Notes under the pieces: model-generated
Told to the model about the DNA's origin: nothing
Seen by the model: the letters and a program-made list of their open reading frames with translations, nothing else
Database searches by the model: none
In this document: positions 4,501 to 10,175 of the stretch, piece after piece
Layout: each line of letters opens with the position of its first letter
Numbering within the stretch: the first letter of the stretch is position 1
Made by a program: the position numbers and the translations under genes
Assembly (NCBI GenBank): GCA_001773855.1
Contig: MEXZ01000072.1
Span: 17,484-27,658 of the forward strand
DNA: 10,175 bases
Reading direction: 5' to 3'
Origin: Candidatus Aminicenantes bacterium RBG_13_64_14
GTDB lineage: Bacteria > Acidobacteriota > Aminicenantia > Aminicenantales > Saccharicenantaceae

Positions 4501-6831
4501 ATGGCAAAACTCGCCGCGGTTCTCGGGGCCCTGTGCTTTTTCGGACTGGGCTTCGCCGCCGAGCCTAAACCGAGGGTCGGTGAAGCGCTGAAAAACATCC
4601 GTGTCCTGCTCGTCCCCCAGAGCGGACGTGACGTCGATAGGACGGTGGCCGAAGCGCTCCGCCGCGACCTGGGGGTGCAGGTGGTGATCAAAACCACCGC
4701 CTCGGGCGGGGCGTCCGAAAAGGGCGTCTTTCGCATCGGCGTCTTCGATGAAAAGATCGCGGCCGGCCCGTCGCTTGATGCCCTCCGCGCGGCCGGCGGG
4801 AAAAGCTGGATGTTCCTCAAGCTCGCCCCGGACGGAAGCGGCGAGCTCACAACGTCCGCGCCCCACCTCCTTTACGCGCTCTATTCCCTGCTCAATGAGG
4901 ACTGGCTCGGCCTGGATGCTGCCGGGTTCGAGAACGGGAAAGTCGTCGTCCCCCGTTTCTCCCGGCTCGAGGGCGGCGACAACTACCTGGCCAACCCGAA
5001 GCGGGTCGCTGCCGGCTACGACGCCGAGCGCTCCGTCCAAGAGCTGGCCCGCCTCGGTTTCAGCCACGTGCCGGTGAACGCCCTGGCCAAGGACATGCCG
5101 GCCGAGCAGGGGCCGCCCGGGGAGATCTACTACCGTTTTTATTATTTCAGCCCCGACCTCGACCAGTTCGTCGAGACGCCCCTCAACGCCGGGGCCTACT
5201 CGCCTGAATATCTCGAGGCCAACCTGACGCTCCTCAAGGAGAACGCCCGCCTGGCCGTCAAGTACGGCCTGACGCCCGGTCTCAACATCAGCTCGCCGCG
5301 TTCCGTTCCCGATGCCGTGCTCGAAAAGCATCCCTACCTCCGCGGGGCCCGCGTCGACCACCCCTTCAGGAGCTATCGCCCGCGCTTCACGCTGACCCTC
5401 TCCCATCCCGCCGTCCGCTGGCACTATGCCGAGCTCATGCGGCGGCTGATGCGCGAAGTCCCCGAGCTCGGCTACATCTACCTCTGGACAAACGACAGCG
5501 GCTCGGGTTTCGAGTACACGGCCAGCCTCTACGCCGGCCGGAACGGCGGCGCCTACCTCGTCCGCGAGTGGAAGTCCCACGAGGCCATTGCTAAGGCCGC
5601 GGCCGATAACGTCCTCCGCTATTTCCGGACCTTGCGCGACGCAGCCGCCGAGACTCGGCCGGACTTCCGCCTCCTCTTCAACCTCTTCTCTTTCTCGAAC
5701 GAGGAGGAATTCATCCTCGACGGCCTGACCGAGGGGCTGGACCTCTGGGTCGCTCCGAAAGAGCTCGACGACTCGCCGCGCGGCCGGCGGCTCAAGTCCC
5801 TGCCGGTGAAAGGCAGCGAGATCTTCACGACGACGCGCCTCCAAAACAACTACCTTCTGGGCATTCCCTCGCCCTGGCTCGCGGCCGAAGAGGTCCGCGG
5901 ACTCGCGGCGGCCGGATTCGACAAGGCTCAGGTCACGGTCGACCCGGCGCCGCTCGCCCCCTACGACGTCAACAGGGACGTGCTGAGGGCCCTCAACTTC
6001 GATCCGGCCGCGGACATCGACGCCGTCGTGTCCGCCGCGGCGGCCCGGCTCGTCGGGAAGAGCGGGGCCCCGGTCCTGGTCAAGGCCTGGCGGCTTTGCG
6101 ACACGGCCGTCCGCGGCTTCCCGTCGATCGGGCTCTACGGCGACAACAACTGGGGCTTCCCCTGGTACCGGCTCCTCGTCCGGCCCTTCGCCCCAGATAT
6201 CGAGAGGATCCCGGAGGCGGAGCGCGCCTATTACGAGAAGTATATGACCGTGACCTTCAACAATCCCAACCTCGTCGACCTGGGCACGGACATCCTCTGG
6301 ACCCTCATGACCCGCGGCCAAGCGGACGCGGTCGTGGCCCAGGCCGACCAGCAGACGTGGAAGCTCTTGGACGAGGCGATCGGGCTCCTGAAGGACGCGG
6401 TCCAATCGGCGAAGGGCGACGCACGTTTGGTTTTCGTCGACCAATTCGACCGGCTCCGGGCCCTGCGCTGCTATTTCCGGACCCTGCGCAACACGGCGGC
6501 CTGGGTGGCCGGTGTCCACGGCACCATCGAGGCGAAAGACCCGGCCGAGAGGGAGAGACGCCGGACCATGGTCCGGGCCATGGTCGACGACGAGGTCGGG
6601 AACGCCCGCGCTCTGGCCGCGCTCTTCGAGTCCTCGAAGACGCGGTTCATGCCCGTCGACCCGACCGGCGAGACCTTCAACATGTACGGGACGAACCTGC
6701 CCGAGCTCATACGGAGAAAAGTCGCCCTCATGGAAAAGCACCGGAACGACGAGCCCCGCATCGACCCGGATTTCATATGGCGCCTGCCGCCGGACTCCGG
6801 GCTCGACCCGAAGACGTACATCAAGCGCTGA
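4501..6831 (+). CDS. Secreted glycoside-hydrolase-like protein, family not recognised (776 aa)
   Basis: A signal peptide (residues 1-20, LAAVLGALCFFGLGFAA, cleaved before EPK) sends the protein out of the cytoplasm. Residues 30-160 look like the alpha/beta accessory domain that precedes the barrel in GH20, GH67 and GH84 enzymes. The tell-tale stretch is APHLLYALYSLLNEDWLGLDA (120-140), like the 'G-L-Y-L-L-E-LG' pattern of those domains. Residues 180-500 then show alternating strands and helices consistent with a TIM barrel: GFSHVPVNAL, GLTPGLNISS, GYIYLWTNDSGSGFEYT (324-340), RLLFNLFSF, LDLWVAPK and AQVTVDP. Asp332 and Glu338 are acidic residues at the end of a predicted strand and could be catalytic, but this is not proven. 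The last ~200 residues are mostly helical, with GLYGDNNWGFPWYRLL (544-559). The neighbouring GH29 fucosidase supports a role in glycan degradation. I cannot name the family or substrate; a non-catalytic role is possible. Confidence 0.72.
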   Translation: MAKLAAVLGALCFFGLGFAAEPKPRVGEALKNIRVLLVPQSGRDVDRTVAEALRRDLGVQVVIKTTASGGASEKGVFRIGVFDEKIAAGPSLDALRAAGGKSWMFLKLAPDGSGELTTSAPHLLYALYSLLNEDWLGLDAAGFENGKVVVPRFSRLEGGDNYLANPKRVAAGYDAERSVQELARLGFSHVPVNALAKDMPAEQGPPGEIYYRFYYFSPDLDQFVETPLNAGAYSPEYLEANLTLLKENARLAVKYGLTPGLNISSPRSVPDAVLEKHPYLRGARVDHPFRSYRPRFTLTLSHPAVRWHYAELMRRLMREVPELGYIYLWTNDSGSGFEYTASLYAGRNGGAYLVREWKSHEAIAKAAADNVLRYFRTLRDAAAETRPDFRLLFNLFSFSNEEEFILDGLTEGLDLWVAPKELDDSPRGRRLKSLPVKGSEIFTTTRLQNNYLLGIPSPWLAAEEVRGLAAAGFDKAQVTVDPAPLAPYDVNRDVLRALNFDPAADIDAVVSAAAARLVGKSGAPVLVKAWRLCDTAVRGFPSIGLYGDNNWGFPWYRLLVRPFAPDIERIPEAERAYYEKYMTVTFNNPNLVDLGTDILWTLMTRGQADAVVAQADQQTWKLLDEAIGLLKDAVQSAKGDARLVFVDQFDRLRALRCYFRTLRNTAAWVAGVHGTIEAKDPAERERRRTMVRAMVDDEVGNARALAALFESSKTRFMPVDPTGETFNMYGTNLPELIRRKVALMEKHRNDEPRIDPDFIWRLPPDSGLDPKTYIKR

Positions 6832-6874
6832 TTAAGGGGCCTGCCGACCGTATGCATAAACGCGCGCTCCGGCG

Positions 6875-6903
6875 TTGACAGCCGCCCCGCTCGGGGATAA
6901 TCT
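6875..6903 (+). promoter_or_regulatory. Putative promoter with TTGACA -35 box upstream of the fucosidase gene
   Basis: A perfect TTGACA (6875-6880) is followed by two overlapping -10 candidates: GATAAT at 6896-6901 (15-nt spacer, five of six matches) or TAATCT at 6898-6903 (17-nt spacer, weaker box). The spacer contains the inverted repeat CCCCG-CT-CGGGG (6885-6896), a possible repressor site. The fucosidase start is at 6936. The fucosidase and downstream genes may therefore have their own promoter in addition to read-through from the gene before. Confidence 0.5.
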
Positions 6904-6935
6904 TGGGATATTCGTCGAGAAGGAGAGGTCGAAAC

Positions 6936-8675
6936 ATGAAAACCCGGACGATCGTCTTTTTCGCCGCTTTTCTCGTCTTTTCAACGATTTTCACCGCCAC
7001 GGTTCCGCTCCTCGGAGCCCAGTCCCGGACGCCCGACCGCCTTCAATGGTTCCGTGAGGCCAAGTTCGGTCTGTTCATCCACTGGGGCGTCTATTCCATG
7101 ATCGGGCGAGAGGAATGGGCCCGCCAGATCCTCCAGATCCCGCTCAAGGAGTACCAGTACTACGCCGACAACTTTAATCCGGTCGAATTCGACCCGGACG
7201 CGTGGGCCGCCCTGGCGAAGGACGCCGGCGTCAAATACATCATCATCACCTCGAAGCACCACGACGGCTTCTCTATCTTCGACAGCGCCTACACCGACTA
7301 CGACGTCATGAAGGCCAAGTACGGCAAGGACATCCTCGGCCCTCTCGCGGCCTCGTGCAGGAAGGCCGCGATCCCGCTCGGCTTCTACTACTCGATCATG
7401 GACTGGCACCACCCCGACTACCTGCCGCGCCGCGGCTGGGAGACCGGCCGGAGCGTCAAGGGCGCGGATTTCGGCCGCTACATGGACTTCGCCACGAATC
7501 AGCTCAAAGAGCTCGTGACGAAGTACGATCCGGCCGTCCTCTGGTTCGACGGCGAGTGGGAACACTCGAACGAGGAACAGCGGGCCTTCGCCAACGGAAA
7601 GATGCTCCTCGGCATGAAGCCGGCGCTCCTCATCAACGACCGGCTGTTCAAGCGCGAGCCCGGCTACGGCGACTTCGGCACGCCCGAGAACTACGTCCCG
7701 GCCACGGGCGTCCGCAACCCTGACGGCACCGAGCGCCTGTGGGAGGCCTGCTATACGATGAACTGGAACGGCTGGGGCTACAACCGTTACGAAACCGAGT
7801 TCCACAGCTCGAGCCAGCTCATCCGCCAGCTCATCGAGATCGTCAGCAAGGGCGGCAACCTCCTCCTCAACGTCGGACCCCAGCCCGACGGCCGCATCCA
7901 GGCCGATTTCGTCGCCCGGCTGAAGCGGATGGGCGAATGGCTGAAGACGAACGGCGAGGCCATCTATGGGACGACGGCCAGCGTTTTCGAGCGCCTCCCC
8001 TTCTTCGGCCGATGCACGGTCAAGGGAATGAAGCTCTACGTCCATGTCATGGGCTGGCCCGCCGACGGCAGGATCCGCCTTCCGGGGCTCAAGACGGACG
8101 TGAAAAAGGCATATTTGCTGACAGGCCCCGGCAGGCCCTTGACATTCAAGCGCGCGGGGAAAGACGTCATCATCACTCTCCCGGGAGGTGAGCGCGACCC
8201 CGACGCGACGGTCATCGTCATCGAGCTCCAGGGCCCGCCCGAAGTCGAACCCAACAAGATAGGTCCGGAGAAGGACGGGCGGGTCGAGCTCCCCGTCTAT
8301 CTCGCCGACATCCAGTCCGAGATGGGCCAGCGCGCCTACCTCGACCATTTCTACAGGACGACGATGCTGGCCAACTGGCAGAACGTCAACGACTACCCGG
8401 AGTGGGTTTTCACGACGGGCAAGGCCGGGGCCTTCGAAATCCTGGCTTCCTATGCCAGCATGTGGGGCGGCCAAGCGGGATACGAGGTCGAGGTGGACGG
8501 ACAGAAAATCGCCGCCCGGACGGAATCGTCGCCGAGCGTCTATTTCCCCAAGACGTTTTCCGTTGGCAAGGTCGCCCTTGGGGCGGGCGAGCACAAGCTC
8601 CGGGTCAGGATCACGTCCATCACCAACAACCACGCCATGAACCTGGAAAAAATCGTCCTCGTCCCGGCGAAGTGA
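6936..8675 (+). CDS. Exported alpha-L-fucosidase, glycoside hydrolase family 29
   Basis: This 579-aa retaining exo-fucosidase removes terminal alpha-L-fucose from glycans. The start ATG at 6936 has AAGGAG/GAGAGG upstream and leads into a signal peptide (1-28, ending VPLLGA). A reading frame open from a TTG at 6903 adds residues with no role. GH29 signatures are present in order: WFREAKFGLFIHWGVYS (38-54), ITSKHHDGFSIFDS (104-117), GFYYSIMDWHHPDY (149-162) and VLWFDGEW (201-208). Asp205 is the catalytic nucleophile by family knowledge. WEACYTMNWNGWGYN (269-283) follows, with Glu270 the likely acid/base, then GGNLLLNVGPQPDG (306-319). After a small beta domain (about 345-432), residues 445-579 form an extra beta-rich domain resembling a carbohydrate-binding module. 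It contains RAYLDHFYRT, GYEVEVDGQKI and GEHKLRVRI. No lipobox is present, so the enzyme is periplasmic or secreted. It is probably co-transcribed with the next gene, 20 nt away. Confidence 0.93.
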   Translation: MKTRTIVFFAAFLVFSTIFTATVPLLGAQSRTPDRLQWFREAKFGLFIHWGVYSMIGREEWARQILQIPLKEYQYYADNFNPVEFDPDAWAALAKDAGVKYIIITSKHHDGFSIFDSAYTDYDVMKAKYGKDILGPLAASCRKAAIPLGFYYSIMDWHHPDYLPRRGWETGRSVKGADFGRYMDFATNQLKELVTKYDPAVLWFDGEWEHSNEEQRAFANGKMLLGMKPALLINDRLFKREPGYGDFGTPENYVPATGVRNPDGTERLWEACYTMNWNGWGYNRYETEFHSSSQLIRQLIEIVSKGGNLLLNVGPQPDGRIQADFVARLKRMGEWLKTNGEAIYGTTASVFERLPFFGRCTVKGMKLYVHVMGWPADGRIRLPGLKTDVKKAYLLTGPGRPLTFKRAGKDVIITLPGGERDPDATVIVIELQGPPEVEPNKIGPEKDGRVELPVYLADIQSEMGQRAYLDHFYRTTMLANWQNVNDYPEWVFTTGKAGAFEILASYASMWGGQAGYEVEVDGQKIAARTESSPSVYFPKTFSVGKVALGAGEHKLRVRITSITNNHAMNLEKIVLVPAK

Positions 8676-8695
8676 GAAAAGAAAGAGAGGGAGCT

Positions 8696-9418
8696 GTGAG
8701 AAACCGGCATCGATCCATTCTTTTGAACCTCCTTCTGGCGACACTGGTCGGCGCGGGACTCGCAATCCCCGCCCAGGCTCAGTCAAAGGCTGGCTGGGCC
8801 GATACTTTCACCGTCGATAAAAAGGACTTCGTCTCCGCCGGTTCGAACACATATTTCCTCCTCGAGCCGGGCTACCGCCTGAAGCTCGAAGGCCGGGAGG
8901 GGCTGAGCCGGGTCACGTTGGTTATCACGGTGCTGGACGAGACGAGAATCGTCGACGGCGTCAAAACGCGGATCGTCGAGGAGCGGGAATCTAAAAACGG
9001 CAAGCTCATCGAAGTCTCCCGGAACTTTTTCGCCTTCAACACGGCCGACCACGGCGTCTATTATTTCGGCGAAGAGGTCGATATCTATAAGGACGGGAAG
9101 GTCGTCGGCCACGAGGGCGCCTGGGAATCGGGAAAGAACGGAGCCCGGTTCGGTTTGATGATGCCCGGGGAAGTCGCGCTCAAGGCGCGTTTCCATCAGG
9201 AAGTCGCGCCCGGCGTGGCCATGGACCGGGCTGAAATCGCCGGACTCCACGAAACCCTGAAGACGCCCGCGGGGAAGTTCAAGGATTGCCTCAAGGTCGC
9301 CGAGACGACTCCCCTCGAGAAGGGAGCCAAAGAATACAAGCTCTATGCGCCCGGTGTCGGGCTCATCAAGGACGCATCGCTCGTCCTCGTCGAATACGGT
9401 CGCTTGGAGGAAAAATGA
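8696..9418 (+). CDS. Secreted protein of unknown function (240 aa), coupled to S9 peptidase gene
   Basis: The open frame extends far upstream inside the fucosidase gene, but the real start is most likely GTG at 8696-8698. It is preceded by purine-rich GAGAGGGAG and followed at once by a signal peptide (residues 1-28, SILLNLLLATLVGAGLAIPAQA). The mature protein is beta-rich. Recognisable stretches are YFLLEPGYRLKLEG (53-66), VTVLDETRIVDGVKT-like strands (73-93), ADHGVYYFGEEVDIYKDGK (117-135), HEGAWESGKNGARFGLMMPG (139-158), FHQEVAPGVAMDRAEI (166-181), KTPAGKFKDCLKV (189-201) and LYAPGVGLIKD (216-226). I recall the same pattern in many exported hypothetical proteins of environmental bacteria, without an established function. 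It reads like a TapB/DUF3108-style lipid- or cell-surface-associated beta fold, but that is a guess. One cysteine (198) and no lipobox are present. It begins 20 nt after the fucosidase gene, and its stop overlaps the peptidase start (ATGA), so the three genes are likely one operon. Confidence 0.8.
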   Translation: MRNRHRSILLNLLLATLVGAGLAIPAQAQSKAGWADTFTVDKKDFVSAGSNTYFLLEPGYRLKLEGREGLSRVTLVITVLDETRIVDGVKTRIVEERESKNGKLIEVSRNFFAFNTADHGVYYFGEEVDIYKDGKVVGHEGAWESGKNGARFGLMMPGEVALKARFHQEVAPGVAMDRAEIAGLHETLKTPAGKFKDCLKVAETTPLEKGAKEYKLYAPGVGLIKDASLVLVEYGRLEEK

Positions 9419-10175
9419 GAACGCGCGTCTTCGTCATCGTTATCGCCGTCGCGCTGACTGTTGGGATGGCCGGAGGTTCCGCCGCCGACCGGACATTCTC
9501 CCTCGCCGATGTCCTGTCGCCGGCCTATCCGTCGGGTCTGGTCGCGGCCAAGTCGGTCGACCGCGTCGCCTGGATCTTCAACGACAGGGGCGCGCGAAAT
9601 GTCTGGACCGCGGCGGCCCCGGATTTCCGGCCCGTGAACCTGACCGGCTTCGGCCGGGACGAAGTCTTCGAGATCGACGAGGTCTTCCTCACGGACGACG
9701 GCAAGACCGCGGTCTTCATCAAGGGCGGCGCGCCCAACGCGACCGGCTGGGTGACGAACTCCGACAGCGACTCGGACGGACGGGAGCAGGCCATCTGGGC
9801 CGTCCGGACCGACGGAGGAAGGCCCTGGAAGGTCGCCGTCGGAAGCGGCCCGGCCCTGGCGCCGGACGGGCTCTCCGCCCTCATGCCAAAAGACGGCCTG
9901 CTCTATCGGATCCCGCTCACACCCCGCCAGGACTCGGGCCTGGTTCCCGCGCCCGAGCTGCTGTTCCGGGCGGCCGGAAGGAACGGATCACCGCGCTGGT
10001 CTCCCAACGGCGCCCGGATCGCCTTCGTCAGCGACCGGCAGGACCACAGCCTGATCGGGGTTTTCGACCTGGCGCGCCGCAAGATCACCTGGATCGCCCC
10101 GAGCGTCGACCGCGACGGCGACCCCCGCTGGTCGGCAGACGGGGCCAAGATCGCCTTCGTGCGTCGTCCCGGCCG
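9415..10175 (+). CDS. S9-family serine peptidase (prolyl oligopeptidase/DPP type), N-terminal part
   Basis: The gene is truncated by the right edge; 253 codons are visible and no stop occurs. ATG at 9415 overlaps the TGA of the preceding gene (ATGA), with GGAGG four bases upstream. A signal peptide (1-24, VFVIVIAVALTVGMAGGSAA) is followed by a beta-propeller of WD40/PD40-like blades. These include NDRGARNVW (56-64), TDDGKTAVFIKGG (93-105), GSPRWSPNGARIAFVSDRQD (191-210) and GDPRWSADGAKIAFVRRPG (235-253). In S9 peptidases this propeller gates access to a C-terminal alpha/beta-hydrolase domain (GxSxGG Ser, Asp, His), which must lie beyond the window. The opening LADVLSPAYPSGLVAA is typical of exported S9 dipeptidyl-peptidase-like enzymes. 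A TolB-like propeller without peptidase domain is the alternative and cannot be excluded from the visible part. Function together with the fucosidase suggests digestion of glycoproteins outside the cytoplasm (inference). Confidence 0.85.
   Translation, partial: MRTRVFVIVIAVALTVGMAGGSAADRTFSLADVLSPAYPSGLVAAKSVDRVAWIFNDRGARNVWTAAAPDFRPVNLTGFGRDEVFEIDEVFLTDDGKTAVFIKGGAPNATGWVTNSDSDSDGREQAIWAVRTDGGRPWKVAVGSGPALAPDGLSALMPKDGLLYRIPLTPRQDSGLVPAPELLFRAAGRNGSPRWSPNGARIAFVSDRQDHSLIGVFDLARRKITWIAPSVDRDGDPRWSADGAKIAFVRRPG

Noticed and set aside
4450..6741. Very long minus-strand open frame (763 codons) opposite the 776-aa gene
   Set aside because: It is the mirror of a GC-rich gene with biased third positions. 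The translation is rich in Arg, Glu, Asp, Gly, Val and His with no domain or signal peptide, and it runs through the intergenic region. The plus-strand product has a signal peptide, a strong Shine-Dalgarno and fold-like patterns.
6903..6935. Earlier start for the fucosidase at a TTG (6903)
   Set aside because: It would add 11 Arg-rich residues before the signal peptide and overlap the -10 region; the ATG at 6936 has its own ribosome binding site.
8402..8695. N-terminal extension of the 240-aa secreted protein into the fucosidase gene
   Set aside because: The extension is out-of-frame fucosidase sequence without a ribosome binding site; the GTG at 8696 gives a proper signal peptide.
6981..8786. 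Long minus-strand open frame (601 codons) opposite the fucosidase gene
   Set aside because: Same antisense GC effect; the plus strand encodes an unmistakable GH29 enzyme.
1..10175. Search by eye for CRISPR arrays, tRNAs, transposases, toxin-antitoxin or defence genes
   Set aside because: No repeat-spacer pattern, cloverleaf, transposase motif or defence domain was seen on either strand; the window is metabolic and regulatory.

Overview
The window is about 10.2 kb of dense, GC-rich bacterial DNA with strong G/C bias at third codon positions, short intergenic gaps, GTG starts and clear Shine-Dalgarno sites. Signal peptides are common, and an S9 peptidase with TolB/PD40-type repeats, an NhaC-type antiporter and a GAF/sigma-54 activator sit close together. 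This gene content and codon style suggest an Acidobacteriota-like lineage, with Candidatus Aminicenantes as my best guess. No rRNA or marker gene confirms this. I see no transposase, CRISPR array, tRNA or prophage gene.

Layout. (1) Positions 1-2015, plus strand: the 3' part of an isoaspartyl dipeptidase (iadA-type), then 44 nt later an NhaC-family sodium/proton antiporter, probably one operon. (2) Positions 2022-2827, minus strand: a secreted protein of unknown function whose stop overlaps the start of a small Cys-motif/coiled-coil protein. This pair converges on the antiporter gene with only 6 nt between stop codons. A strong sigma-70 promoter (TTGACA-18-TATAGT) drives the pair. (3) Positions 2919-4346, minus strand: a GAF / AAA+ / Fis-HTH sigma-54-dependent activator. 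(4) Positions 4347-4500: a 154-nt divergent intergenic region with a 20-bp AT-rich perfect dyad and a modest plus-strand promoter. (5) Positions 4501-10175, plus strand: a run of exported proteins. These are a 776-aa glycosidase-like protein of unrecognised family, a GH29 alpha-L-fucosidase with a C-terminal beta-sandwich-like domain, a 240-aa secreted protein of unknown function, and the N-terminal beta-propeller part of an S9 peptidase that runs off the window.

How the genes may work together (inference). The right half reads as an export-based programme for fucosylated glycans or glycoproteins: two sugar-active enzymes outside the cytoplasm plus a serine peptidase translationally coupled to an uncharacterised secreted protein. 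The left half fits peptide salvage (isoaspartyl dipeptides) coupled to an ion- or amino-acid-linked transporter. The GAF/sigma-54 activator is a candidate local regulator, but no convincing -24/-12 promoter was found in the window, so its target is open.

The most novel items are the 776-aa enzyme, the unknown secreted protein coupled to the S9 peptidase, the 20-bp dyad, and several compact DNA palindromes at gene ends and promoters. Nothing in the window is a clear new defence or mobile system.
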